A stretch of 64,000 nucleotides of DNA from assembly GCA_963664655.2 (NCBI GenBank), contig OY761554.1, forward strand, positions 1,798,001 through 1,862,000, written 5' to 3'. Below, piece by piece: positions 9,035 to 18,230 of this stretch; the first letter of the stretch is position 1, and each line of letters begins with the position of its first letter. Under the pieces are notes generated by a model. The model was not told where the DNA came from. It saw nothing but the letters and a program-made list of their open reading frames with translations, and searched no databases. The translations under genes and the position numbers were made by a program. Source of the DNA: Desulfospira sp963664655. Its GTDB lineage: Bacteria; Desulfobacterota; Desulfobacteria; Desulfobacterales; Desulfobacteraceae.

Positions 9035-12000
9035 TTACACTTCCATGACAATATTCAGCACAAGGCAAATCTGTTTTAAGGTCTGCCGGGCTTCATCAAA
9101 TTCATATCCCCCGATCTGGTTGCTCATCTGGCTAAGCAACGCCTTTCCCTGGTCGTCACAGACAGCGTGGGTCAGTTTTTTCACCACGTCTGTTGCCGTG
9201 GTATCGGCTTCTTTGAGCAACGCAGACAGCTCCTGGAGCAGCTTTGCGATGGATGCTGTGTCCATGGCCGGTCTTTTATTCTTATTTGTGGATTCGCTGT
9301 TTTTTTTCAACTCAATGATCCCGCGGATGACAATTCCCAGGTTGCCGGAAAATTGGGGCACAAGGGTTTGAACCAGATTCATGGCCTCTTCCTTTATGGC
9401 TGTGTCCAGTTGTGAGGCTGTCTCATACAATTGCCGGGCACCAATGTTTCCGGCCACCCCTTTTATTGTATGGGCTATCCTGGCAGCGGTTTCCATGTCT
9501 TTGACCCCAAGAGCCTCTTTGATTTTTTTGTCGGTATCTGCCTGATTTAAAGAAAATTTCTCCAGAAGATCCCAGTACAGATTCGCATCCCCGCCCAGAC
9601 GTGACAGGCCGTCCCGGGTATCAAGCCCCGGAAGTGCCTTTAACGCCTCAAGCCAGTTCCCCAAACTTTCATTTTCAATCCTTTGATCCGGCGTGTCACT
9701 TATCTTGTCAAGATTTTTTCTTCCTTTATTTTTTACCCATTTGCCCAGGGTGATCAAAAGATCCTGAACATTAATGGGCTTGGCCACATGGTCGTTCATG
9801 CCCGCGGAAAGGGCTTTTTCCCGGTCTCCGGACATGGCGTTGGCGGTCATGGCGATAATGGGAAGATCATCAAATGCCTTATTTTCTCGTATTTTCCGGC
9901 TTGCGGTATAACCATCCATCTCGGGCATCTGGATATCCATGAGAACGGCGTCATAGGTGTTCTTTTGTACCGCTTCCACCGCCAGTCGGCCGTTGTCTGC
10001 CATCTCTACCATAAACCCGCTTTGTTCCAGAATCCCCCTGGCCACCTGCTGGTTGATCTCATTATCCTCCACCACCAGAAGTCTTGCTCCTTGAATGGAT
10101 TTAAATGCAGCTGGATTGCTTTTCGCCCGGTCCGGCAGAGATAGGGCAGGGCTTTTTTCACCCAGGGCTGTCATAATGGTGTTAAATAACAGGGAAGGAG
10201 AGACCGGCTTTACCAGATACCCGTCAAGCCCCATGCGTTTGGATTGCTGCAGCAGATCTTCTCGGGCATAGGCTGAAACCATGATCACGGAAGGAACGTT
10301 GATTTTTTGGGACTCCCGGATCTTCTCAGACGCATGAAGGCCATCCATCCCGGGCATTTTCCAATCCATGAGCACCAGTTTAAAGGGGTCTTGCTTTTCA
10401 GCCATTTTAAGCTCGGCCAGACCGGCTTCAGCACTATCGGCCTGGGTTATCCTGAAGGACATGGATTCAAGCATGGATGCCAGCACCGTGCGGCAAAAAT
10501 AGTTGTCATCCACCACCAGCACCCGGGTTTGATACAGGCTCGTCTCTGGCTGTATGACATATTCCGGTCGGAAGTCAGATTTTTTTAAACATATGGTGAA
10601 AAAAAATGTAGTTCCCTTTCCGGGCTCGCTCTCCACCCAGATGTCTCCGTTCATCATCTCCACCAGGGATTTGCTGATGACAAGCCCCAGGCCGGTGCCT
10701 CCGTACTCCCGGGTGGTGGATGAGTCCGCCTGGGAAAATGCTTTAAACAGCTTGGCCTGCTGTTCAGCGGACATGCCGATTCCTGAATCCCGGACAAAAA
10801 ATTTCAGCTGCACTTCATCATCTTCTTCCTGCAGAACGCTGCATCCCAGGATGATTTCACCGGTTTGCGTAAACTTCACTGCATTATTGGTCAGATTGAT
10901 CAGCACCTGACCCAGCCGCAGGGGATCTCCCATCAAGATCCAGGGCAGCGTGGGCTCAATATGAAAGATCACCTCAATACCCTTTTGCTGGGCCTTGACC
11001 CCGACAAGAGTGGTGACATTGTCCAGGACATCTTCAAGGGAAAATTCGATCTGCTCCATACTGAGTTTGCCTGCCTCGATCTTGCTGAAATCCAGAATGT
11101 CGTTGATTACGCCCAGAAGTGCCTGGGAGCTGTTCTGGATTTTATGAAGATAGTCGGACTGAAGATCATTTAGCGGTGTCTGCAAAGCCAGGTGGGAAAA
11201 ACCGATGACAGCGTTCAAGGGGGTCCGGATCTCGTGGCTCATATTGGCCAGGAACTCACTTTTGGTTTTTGTGGCCTGCTCTGCAACCTGGAGGGCTTTT
11301 TTCATTTCAGCTGTCCGCTCTTCAACCTGGTGCTCCAGATGTTCCCGGTGTTCATGCAGCTCCTGTTCGACCCGTTTGCGTTCACTTATGTCCTGTACAA
11401 ACGCAACGGAGATAGGGCGGTCCTTGTATTCAAGCAGGTTGGCTGTAACCTGCACAGGTGTCTGTGTTCCGTCTTTATTCAGGTGGACGGTTTCAAAGTT
11501 GGTGAACCTGCTTTTTATCAGCCGGTTCCAGTCTTCATGCCAGCCATCTTTATCCAGTGTGGGGTTAATGTCTGGAACAGACATTTTTTTTAGCTGGTCA
11601 ACCGTATATCCAAGGCTGGACCCTGCCATTTCATTTGCATCGATAATATCGCCATTTTTTTCAATGTAAAGAATGCTTATGGCGGCCTTGGTAAAACTGA
11701 ACCGGGTGAGTAAAAGCGCATCTTCTCTTTGTTGAATCAGCCGGGCCATCCGGGACAGGCTGTTGCCCAGGGTGGTCAGTTCAATGATTTTTGTGGGTTC
11801 AATAGTCACATCATACTGGCCCCGGGCAATGGTTTCAGCAGAGTCCGCATATATCTGAAAAAACCGTGTCAGCTTACCGGCCTGTACCCATGCGCCTGCC
11901 AGGGCAAGGATAAGGGCGGCTGCTGCGCCAAGCCCAAGAACCATAACCGCAGTGATAAAGGCGCTGTATGCCTGCTTTGCAGGGCGGGACACAACAATCC

Positions 12001-12793
12001 GCCATCCGAAATTTTCTATGTCGGCAACGGCTCCCAGCATTTTCCGGCTGTCAAGTATAAAGGACAGCGGTTGAGCTGGTTGCCTGGCTCTGGAAGCGTC
12101 GGCGTCGTAAACGGTTGAATCGATCTGCTGCCCCAGGTGCAGCCTTTCTGAATCGGCAATAATACGCCCGTTGCGGTCCAGGATTAATATCAAAAGATTA
12201 TCTTCATCGGTCCGGCTGCCGATCAGTTGTGACAACCGGTCCAGTGTGATTTCCGCGATTATAAGATTTTCCCCCATGGGCACTGCAATGGCCACGGCCA
12301 GACGCCCGCTTGCAGTGGAAAGAAAATTTTTCGTCCAGAACGGTTTATTGCTGCCCATGGCAGGAAAAAGAAAGGATCTTCCTGAAAGATCCATACCAAG
12401 CAGATCGCTTCGTTTTATACGGTCTGACTGGGCAATACCCACCTGCTGTATCACCTTGTTATCCAGCGATGTGATATAAATGGTTTCAAACAGCTCTTTT
12501 CCTGCACACTGGGCATCCAGCAAAGACTGCACCTGCACCCCGCGCCAGTCCGGAGGATTGTCTGATAAAAGATAGTTGGCCTGTGCGACAATCTGGCGTT
12601 CCCCGCCTGAAAGATGGGCTGATATCTGCCCTGATACTGCCTGGGCTGTGTTCGTCAGCTGGGTCGCTATTTCGGTTTTCATCCTTGGTACCAGAAGCTG
12701 CCAGGCAAATACGGCAATAGCAGCAACAGGCAGAATGCCGGCAACTGTGAATTTGGCCAGCAGAAAATTTCGCAGTGGCATCTGGGATTTCAT
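9035..12793 (-). CDS. Hybrid sensor histidine kinase with two receivers and HPt
   Basis: A 1252-residue membrane sensor of the BarA-like layout. A transmembrane helix (about 13-34) and a second (about 280-302) bracket a periplasmic dCache-like domain. Then come a HAMP-like linker, a PAS domain (about 358-468), a coiled coil, the phosphoacceptor box NMSHEIRTPLNAV (His near 520), an ATPase domain (GLGLVISKSLVEMMNG), two receivers (acceptor aspartates near 809 in LMDWKMPGMDG and near 949 in LMDIQMPEMDG), and a C-terminal HPt (AHTIKGVAGNIGA, His near 1107). It should relay phosphate His-Asp-His to a separate regulator not seen here. Before the IS insertion its ATG lay three bases after the stop of the binding-protein gene now ending at 15543, so the two form a ligand-sensing pair. 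The IS now separates it from that promoter. Confidence 0.95.
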   Translation of the reverse strand: MKSQMPLRNFLLAKFTVAGILPVAAIAVFAWQLLVPRMKTEIATQLTNTAQAVSGQISAHLSGGERQIVAQANYLLSDNPPDWRGVQVQSLLDAQCAGKELFETIYITSLDNKVIQQVGIAQSDRIKRSDLLGMDLSGRSFLFPAMGSNKPFWTKNFLSTASGRLAVAIAVPMGENLIIAEITLDRLSQLIGSRTDEDNLLILILDRNGRIIADSERLHLGQQIDSTVYDADASRARQPAQPLSFILDSRKMLGAVADIENFGWRIVVSRPAKQAYSAFITAVMVLGLGAAAALILALAGAWVQAGKLTRFFQIYADSAETIARGQYDVTIEPTKIIELTTLGNSLSRMARLIQQREDALLLTRFSFTKAAISILYIEKNGDIIDANEMAGSSLGYTVDQLKKMSVPDINPTLDKDGWHEDWNRLIKSRFTNFETVHLNKDGTQTPVQVTANLLEYKDRPISVAFVQDISERKRVEQELHEHREHLEHQVEERTAEMKKALQVAEQATKTKSEFLANMSHEIRTPLNAVIGFSHLALQTPLNDLQSDYLHKIQNSSQALLGVINDILDFSKIEAGKLSMEQIEFSLEDVLDNVTTLVGVKAQQKGIEVIFHIEPTLPWILMGDPLRLGQVLINLTNNAVKFTQTGEIILGCSVLQEEDDEVQLKFFVRDSGIGMSAEQQAKLFKAFSQADSSTTREYGGTGLGLVISKSLVEMMNGDIWVESEPGKGTTFFFTICLKKSDFRPEYVIQPETSLYQTRVLVVDDNYFCRTVLASMLESMSFRITQADSAEAGLAELKMAEKQDPFKLVLMDWKMPGMDGLHASEKIRESQKINVPSVIMVSAYAREDLLQQSKRMGLDGYLVKPVSPSLLFNTIMTALGEKSPALSLPDRAKSNPAAFKSIQGARLLVVEDNEINQQVARGILEQSGFMVEMADNGRLAVEAVQKNTYDAVLMDIQMPEMDGYTASRKIRENKAFDDLPIIAMTANAMSGDREKALSAGMNDHVAKPINVQDLLITLGKWVKNKGRKNLDKISDTPDQRIENESLGNWLEALKALPGLDTRDGLSRLGGDANLYWDLLEKFSLNQADTDKKIKEALGVKDMETAARIAHTIKGVAGNIGARQLYETASQLDTAIKEEAMNLVQTLVPQFSGNLGIVIRGIIELKKNSESTNKNKRPAMDTASIAKLLQELSALLKEADTTATDVVKKLTHAVCDDQGKALLSQMSNQIGGYEFDEARQTLKQICLVLNIVMEV

Positions 12794-12852
12794 GGTCTAT
12801 TCCAGTACAACAAATTTACTATGACCACAAAATTCAGTTGGATTTTGTAAAA

Positions 12853-14679
12853 TCATGAACATTTCTCCAATACCAGTTGAATTTTTTCCGGCAGGTTATC
12901 CATTATTATCAATTTCCTAAAGCCCGGCAGTACCCGGTCGGTATGAGAAATTGAAGGAATAGGTTCATATCCGTTGATTTCCAGGTCCGCGAACAGTTCT
13001 TCAAGATTTTTCTTCCCATTCAGAAGCAAGTGCATATACTCAGGATTTTCCAAATTTTTTATCAGGGGCGTGTCAGCCAGCATTGCATGCAAAACCCGCC
13101 GCATTGAGTTGTTACCGGTTTTTCGCCGATGATCACGGCGCAGACCCCGAAAAAATTGTTCCAGCAGGTTATTGGTGCGCTGGGGATAGATGGTTATTTT
13201 TCCGGACGGAGTGTCGACCTCAATGGGATCTGCAAACAGTCGTTCATCGTATTTATCGATCTGTTTAGCTAACTTTTGGCAAAGCAGATCTCTTTTGTAA
13301 TTGGCGTTTTTATCAAGTTTCGAACGGAATCGGCCTACGGCTTTTTGGATACTGTTTATGGATTTGTTCGATCCATCATCATTCAAGCCATTCCGCCCGG
13401 AAGGATCTGCAATACGCATTTTTTTTCGGAGGTCATCAAAAAGCAGGGTCCGCCATTCAAGATCATCAATAGACCGGATGAAATCCGGATCATTACAGAG
13501 ATTTTTGGTCAGGTTATCGAGCTTGCCAAATAACCGTTTTCCGACTCGGTCCCGAGAGGCCTTTTCTTGCATGGATGGCAGTGAGTCTTTCAGCTGCGCA
13601 ATTCTGCGGGCAAAGGCCAGAAGCGGTCGATCAAACGGGAACCCATATCCGTTGCCTTCTTTTTTACCCTGCAGGCACCACTGGCACAGAGAATAGATCG
13701 AAGCCGAAGATGCCTGATTCATGTTTTCTAACCCATGGCCTTTTGTGATGGCATCTGTCAGGTGCCCCGCATCAAGCGCATGGTTATCAACCCGCTGGTG
13801 AAGGTCACGTATAATTTCACCCAGCCTGGTGGTGGCGGCATGTTTTTGCAGGGCTTTCCTCAATTGACCGTAAGAGGGTTCGAGCAGATCCTTTCCGGCA
13901 TCCCGCAGAAAATGAAAATGACAGACAAAGTCCCGGGTACCGGGAAAAACCAGGGACACTGCTTTACAGATACCGGTTCCCATGTCATGGACACAGGCAA
14001 TGGGGGTTCCGTAGTTTCTTTGCAGTTGCTCAAGAAAAGGCACGATATGGTCGGTATGTTCGCTGGGGATTTTTACATTGCCCAGTACAATCTGCTTCAG
14101 ACCGTCCATCCCGGTCATCAGTACCGGAGCATCTCCTTCATGGGTGGCATCCAGATGCAATATGTATCCGCCGCTGCGGTTCATGGCCTGTTCAATGCGA
14201 GGGGTGGCCTGCCGGTGCGCCAGTGCGAGATAAAGGATGAATTTGCGTCCAAGGTACTCGACTTCTGAAGGGCTCAGATCAATATTTCTGAGCGTAAGTT
14301 CGTGGCAGACCTCATCGGTTGTCAGGCAGCGATGGTAAAGACTTTTACCGACAAAAACAAGGACATCCCATGCCACATTACAACATCTGGCAACGATATT
14401 GCGCAAATCTTTTGAACGGTAAACTTTCCGGCATGTCCGGCAGTGGTACAGGGTCTCATGGGCTTTAAAAGGACCACTCATGCTAAATACGGTTTTCCGT
14501 CTGGTTTTCTGGACAAAAAGAGTCCTGCAGCAAGAACAGCGATTCTCTTCGGGCCGGAATCTGACGTCCGGGAGATTCGGGAACAATGCCCCCGGCAGTG
14601 TATCGTGGCAAAGCCGGGTCAAATTCTGGCTGAGCGCAAGCCAGGCTTTGGCTCCGGAATTCAGGCTTTTTTTTTTATC
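12853..14679 (-). CDS. IS transposase, DDE catalytic part (orfB)
   Basis: The catalytic portion, about 605 residues, begins after an A10 run (14667-14676). It contains a zinc-ribbon-like region (CSCCRTLFVQ, then YHCRTCRKVY) and a DDE core: HLDATHEGD, CVHDMGTGICKAV and NNLLEQFFRGLRRDHRRKTG carry the likely D, D and E. The open frame extends upstream to 15555, but that part overlaps orfA in another frame and reads as nonsense, with no ribosome site, so it is not a real N-terminus. Expression probably needs a -1 frameshift from orfA giving one protein of about 812 residues. It ends 34 bp inside the left end of the element. Confidence 0.85.
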   Translation of the reverse strand, partial: DKKKSLNSGAKAWLALSQNLTRLCHDTLPGALFPNLPDVRFRPEENRCSCCRTLFVQKTRRKTVFSMSGPFKAHETLYHCRTCRKVYRSKDLRNIVARCCNVAWDVLVFVGKSLYHRCLTTDEVCHELTLRNIDLSPSEVEYLGRKFILYLALAHRQATPRIEQAMNRSGGYILHLDATHEGDAPVLMTGMDGLKQIVLGNVKIPSEHTDHIVPFLEQLQRNYGTPIACVHDMGTGICKAVSLVFPGTRDFVCHFHFLRDAGKDLLEPSYGQLRKALQKHAATTRLGEIIRDLHQRVDNHALDAGHLTDAITKGHGLENMNQASSASIYSLCQWCLQGKKEGNGYGFPFDRPLLAFARRIAQLKDSLPSMQEKASRDRVGKRLFGKLDNLTKNLCNDPDFIRSIDDLEWRTLLFDDLRKKMRIADPSGRNGLNDDGSNKSINSIQKAVGRFRSKLDKNANYKRDLLCQKLAKQIDKYDERLFADPIEVDTPSGKITIYPQRTNNLLEQFFRGLRRDHRRKTGNNSMRRVLHAMLADTPLIKNLENPEYMHLLLNGKKNLEELFADLEINGYEPIPSISHTDRVLPGFRKLIIMDNLPEKIQLVLEKCS

Positions 14680-15290
14680 CCGTGTGCATCGAAAAGCGTT
14701 TGAATCTGATCTGTGTTGATCCGCACTCCTGTTTTTTGGAAAACAGATTTGGCCAACTGTTTCAAATCCAAACCGGGTTTCTGGATAAATACCACAAGGA
14801 TCTGCACCGCCAACTCCGCCGGCAGGGGTGTCTGTTCCGTTTGAAGGGCCTTTTCCTGAGCATCGGCTTTGACTGAATCGATGGCCAGGTACACATAAGA
14901 ACCCCCGTGCTTTTGTCTTTGCAGCTGTCCCTGGCGGTATAACTGAACCAGAATGGCATGGCAGCGGCACCGAAGCAACTGCCCCAGTTGATCGGCTGTC
15001 TTCCCTGATGTACTTCTCTCGACCAGATTCACCAGCGTATGGGTAAGCGGACCATGTCTTGAAAATCCGATATCCCGGTAAAACCACAGGCCCTTGCTGT
15101 TGAAACGGGGAATCGAGGCCAGGGTGTACCATTTCCCATTGTGGGAAAAACTGCTGAAGTAACCGGTTTTGGCCAAAAATCGCCGAACCGAAGGAATGGA
15201 GTAGTTCATTCGCTCGGCCAGTGGTTGGATCATCCAGCATTTGTTTTCCTGAAAGGCTGAAATCAGCTTCTGGTCTGGCGGTTTGTCCAT
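14661..15290 (-). CDS. IS orfA, N-terminal part of the transposase
   Basis: A 209-residue frame beginning MDKPPDQKLISAFQENKCWM at an ATG preceded by AGGAGG (11 bases away). The open frame goes back to 15338, but that earlier start has no ribosome site. The N-terminal part resembles a winged helix (AERMNYSIPSVRRFLAKTGY), fitting recognition of the element's ends. The frame closes with HGIKKKA at TGA just after ten adenines. In the -1 frame the reading passes straight into the catalytic half, so orfA is likely both a short product and the front of the fusion. Confidence 0.8.
   Translation of the reverse strand: MDKPPDQKLISAFQENKCWMIQPLAERMNYSIPSVRRFLAKTGYFSSFSHNGKWYTLASIPRFNSKGLWFYRDIGFSRHGPLTHTLVNLVERSTSGKTADQLGQLLRCRCHAILVQLYRQGQLQRQKHGGSYVYLAIDSVKADAQEKALQTEQTPLPAELAVQILVVFIQKPGLDLKQLAKSVFQKTGVRINTDQIQTLFDAHGIKKKA
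14667..14676 (-). promoter_or_regulatory. A10 slippery site joining orfA to orfB
   Basis: The minus-strand mRNA reads GGAT, ten A, GCCTGA. In the orfA frame this is ATA AAA AAA AAA GCC TGA; one base back it is GAT AAA AAA AAA AGC CTG and stays open to the catalytic end. Such A runs support -1 ribosomal slipping or transcriptional slippage, as known for other IS elements. Confidence 0.6.
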
Positions 15291-15542
15291 ATGTACCTGT
15301 ACCTCCTGATAAAGTATTGCAAATATACTCAGATTCAACTGAATATTTGCAATACCTTATCAAAAGCAAGCCGGCATTACAAGCATTGATTTGAATTTTT
15401 ACTAAGAAGTAATATAGCCCATGATCCTTTATTCTCAGGTTTTTTATCATTTTTTCTTTCTTATGGGTCAAATTAAGAATGAGAAAAACGGTCATAAAAA
15501 AATGATCAAGTATAGCATTTTTAGGCTTGTAACCGATTGACA

Positions 15543-16697
15543 TTATTGAATCCAACCGTTATTTGTGGTCATAGCAAATTTAGTATCTTTTATAATGGTA
15601 ATGGCTGAGTTGTCCCTGACAACATCACCGAACTTATCAAAACAAAACTCTTTTTGAAGGCCTTTGAATTTGCCCATCCCAAGCAGGGTGGCTTTGAGAT
15701 TTTCATTTTTATTCCGGCGTTCAAGGGCGGCAATCGCAATGCCTGCAGCATCCCAGGCAAAAACACCTGGAAACCCCGGCTCTTTTTTAAACCGGTTAAA
15801 ATATTTTTTCCTGAAATCCTGGTAAGCAGGCGTCTTGTCATCCCGGTTAAAGGCCTGGGCCACAACAACGCCCTCCACGGCCTTGCCGCCCAGTTCAAGC
15901 AGCCTCTCTGTTCCTCCCCAGTCTGACAGAATAATGCCTGTCTCCTTGTTCATTTTTCTGATCTGCTGGCACAAAGTGGCCGAATCCATGGAGTTGGCAA
16001 TTATCAGTATCCCGTCGGGCCTGTACCCGAGAACCTGGTTTGCCAGTTGACTGAAAGACAAAGTTTTTGACGTGTCAAACCCGATTGTAAAAATTATTTC
16101 CCCTCCGTGGGAAGTGAAATAACCTGAAAAATTATCCAGCCAGTTTTTGCAGAAAAAAGGGTTATTCTCATCATATATTGCACACATTCGTTTCATGTTG
16201 GCTGTTTTGATGCCGTAGGCTGCGCTGTTTATGGTATTTTTCCTAGTTGTTGGGCTAATCCGGAAAAAATAATCGTCTTTTCCGGAAAGAAGATCCGTAC
16301 TTACCGTGGGGCTTATGAGAGGAACCTTTGCCTCATTGGCGACAGGAATAACAGCCATTGCCATAGAACTGGTCATGGGGCCGATAATCACAGACGCCTT
16401 GATGTCAATCAGCTCCTTGACCCCTTTAATCGCCGTTTCCGGATCCTGTGCGTCATTTTTGACAACCAGCCGGATATTGCGCCCATTGATGCCTCCCTGG
16501 CTGTTAATTTCTTCGATATACATCTGGACCGCATCCCTGCCCGAAATCCCAAGATCCGCCACCCGGCCTGTGGTGCCAGCGATAAATCCAATAACAATGG
16601 GTTCATTTGATCCGCACCCGGGCATCAAAATCGCACTAAGAGATGCCAAAAGAACACTGGTCATTGAAAGAAATATTTTCAAGGCGATTTTCTGCAT
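15543..16697 (-). CDS. Periplasmic branched-chain amino acid-type binding lipoprotein
   Basis: A 384-residue type I periplasmic binding protein of the Leu/Ile/Val-binding (LivK-like) family. The start chosen, MQKIALKIFLSMTSVLLASL at 16697, has AAAGGA six bases upstream; longer starts lack one. A lipoprotein-type signal ends ILMPGC. The mature part has the expected layout (VIGFIAGTTGRVADLGISGR, VIIGPMTSSMAMAVIPVANE). No permease or ATPase genes follow; instead it was directly upstream of the hybrid kinase at 9035-12793, so it more likely presents a ligand to that sensor than to a transporter. The IS end replaced the native last residues (VVLE) with MTTNNGWIQ after KFA; the fold should survive. 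Confidence 0.9.
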   Translation of the reverse strand: MQKIALKIFLSMTSVLLASLSAILMPGCGSNEPIVIGFIAGTTGRVADLGISGRDAVQMYIEEINSQGGINGRNIRLVVKNDAQDPETAIKGVKELIDIKASVIIGPMTSSMAMAVIPVANEAKVPLISPTVSTDLLSGKDDYFFRISPTTRKNTINSAAYGIKTANMKRMCAIYDENNPFFCKNWLDNFSGYFTSHGGEIIFTIGFDTSKTLSFSQLANQVLGYRPDGILIIANSMDSATLCQQIRKMNKETGIILSDWGGTERLLELGGKAVEGVVVAQAFNRDDKTPAYQDFRKKYFNRFKKEPGFPGVFAWDAAGIAIAALERRNKNENLKATLLGMGKFKGLQKEFCFDKFGDVVRDNSAITIIKDTKFAMTTNNGWIQ

Positions 16698-16954
16698 ATA
16701 ATGTCCTTTGTTGGTGGGTAACAAATTTTCGCACTGTTTATGACGCACTGTTTATGAGGCAAAGAGGTAGAGAGCAGCGCTTTTATACCCTTAATTTATA
16801 ACAGGCAGCTTAATAATATGTCAAATTTAAATTGGTTGGTGCTGATCACAGGGTGTTGTCACGATCATAGCAACATGCCCAGGCCAAAACCGTTTGAAAG
16901 ATACAATACCAAATCTTAAGAAAAACGTGCATAATCAAACAGGAGAAACCCAAT

Positions 16955-17764
16955 ATGGAAAAAGCAAAAGTTTACTTCACGGATTTTCGAACCAACGCAT
17001 TTGGAGACGGACTGCCCACAAAGCTTAAAAAGCTTATTAAAAAAGGCCAAAATCGGACGGGCGGTCATGGATCCGGATGTGTTTATCAGCCTGACCCATT
17101 TCAAAGGCCACGAGGTAACCGGTTTTGGCGGTGCCATCAAGAATATCGGTATGGGCTGCGGCTCCCGTGCCGGGAAGACCGAACAGCACAGCAGCGGCAA
17201 GGCCCAGATTGATGACGCCCTGTGCCGGGGCTGTTTTGCATGCCTGAAAGAGTGTGCCAACAATGGGCTTTCCTTTGATGCAGAAAACAAAGAAATGAGA
17301 GTGAATACGGACAATTGCGTAGGCTGCGGCCGCTGTCTGGGTGCGTGTAACTTTGATGCTATTGCCTTTGATTTTAATGCGGCTGTCGAACTGTTGAACT
17401 GCCGCATGGCCGAATATACCAAAGCGGTGGTGGACGGACGCCCGAGCTTTCATGTTTCCCTGGTGGTGGTGTCTCCCTCAATTGTGACTGCCACGGAGAA
17501 AACGACGTTCCCATTTTGCCCAATTTAGGGATGTTTGCCTCTTTTGACCCCCTGGCACTGGACCAGGCCTGTGTGGATGCCTGTCTGAAAGCAAAACCGC
17601 TGCCGGGCAGCCAGCTGGCCGAAAATATGGCAAAGCCTGATTTTATTGAACACCATGATCACTTCATCAATTCCAGGCCGGAGAGTGAATGGTGCACCTG
17701 CCTTGCCCATGCCGAAAAAATCGGTCTGGGAACCCGGGACTATGAGTTGATCACTGTCCGCTAG
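16955..17764 (+). pseudogene. DUF362 iron-sulfur protein, multiply broken
   Basis: Starts MEKAKVYFTDFRTNAFGDGL after a fair ribosome site (CAGGAG). After LKKLIKKG the frame shifts and roughly 110-120 residues expected in this family are missing; the text resumes KIGRAVMDPDVFISLTHFKG. Two ferredoxin-type cysteine sets are intact (CRGCFACLKEC and CVGCGRCLGAC, each with a later proximal partner). A second shift at about 17465 breaks the segment that should read NCDCHGENDVPILPNLGM; the tail (FASFDPLALDQACVDACL) is back in frame to 17764. DUF362 proteins are cytoplasmic [4Fe-4S] proteins common in anaerobes, of mostly unknown role. Two lesions plus a deletion make it a pseudogene. Confidence 0.88.
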
Positions 17765-17782
17765 GACTCCATGGAGGTGTTT

Positions 17783-17929
17783 ATGGAACTGGAAAATCAA
17801 AGAAAAGCCATTGTGCATTTTGGTCTTAAAATGGTGAAATCCGGCCTGACCACAGGAACCGGGGGCAATCTGAGTATTGTTGACAGGGATTCGGGAAGGG
17901 CGGCGGTCAGTCCTTGGTGGTATTTGTAA
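17783..17929 (+). pseudogene. N-terminal fragment of a class II aldolase (FucA-like)
   Basis: Forty-eight codons beginning MELENQRKAIVHFGLKMVKS and containing LTTGTGGNLSIVDRD, the start of L-fuculose-phosphate aldolase-type class II aldolases (the TGG-N segment binds substrate phosphate). Similarity ends abruptly after AAVSP, followed by an unrelated WWYL-stop. The zinc-binding histidines lie beyond the break. It follows the DUF362 remnant by 18 bp, a pairing that suggests they were one operon before the deletion. Confidence 0.75.
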
Positions 17930-18230
17930 AGGTCAGGCCAGGTCTTGAAAAATAAGAAAGTGATAATTCAAGACCCGGCTTTTAATGGGTACCCCCACTC
18001 TTTCTTCAAGCCGACACCATTGCCTGATAGTGGGGGTCAAACCTTGATTTTTGATTATAGTCTTCAGTAGGTATCCCTATGGAAAAGCTTATCTCGGGAT
18101 AGATCATGATGTTTCTGCTACTAAATCGGTCGTTTACAATACGTTCGCAAGCCGCATCTAATTAACAACATCACCGGTGAAACCCGGTGCATGTTGATTG
18201 TTGGAACTGCACTAAGGATCAAGAGTAGAC
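17930..18230. other. Gene-free stretch with three hairpins
   Basis: No gene seen. Three inverted repeats stand out: GGTCTTGAA 17941-17949 with 17968-17976; ACCCCCACT 17991-17999 with 18029-18037; and a strong hairpin 18166-18196 (CAACATCACCGG against CCGGTGCATGTTG with one bulge). They begin exactly where the aldolase similarity is lost, so they may mark the scar or end of a lost mobile element. The last hairpin could also end transcription of the ATPase gene converging from the right. Confidence 0.4.

Larger units (their letters stand above)
12811..15582. mobile_element. Insertion sequence of 2756 bp with 8-bp target duplication
   Basis: The element spans 12819-15574. Its ends are inverted: CTATGACCACAAA is identical at both, followed by five variable bases and GTTGGATT, about 22 of 26 matching. 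The direct repeat CAAATTTA flanks it exactly (12811-12818 and 15575-15582). Removing the element and one repeat rebuilds the end of the binding-protein gene as KDTKFVVLE-stop followed by ACC and the kinase ATG, which proves the boundaries and suggests a recent insertion. It carries one transposase expressed from two overlapping frames. I could not assign an IS family. Confidence 0.95.

Noticed and set aside
14680..15555. N-terminal 290 residues of the long frame ending at 12853 as part of the transposase
   Set aside because: This stretch overlaps orfA in another frame, has no ribosome site, reads as low-quality sequence, and orfA has a good start and real domain.
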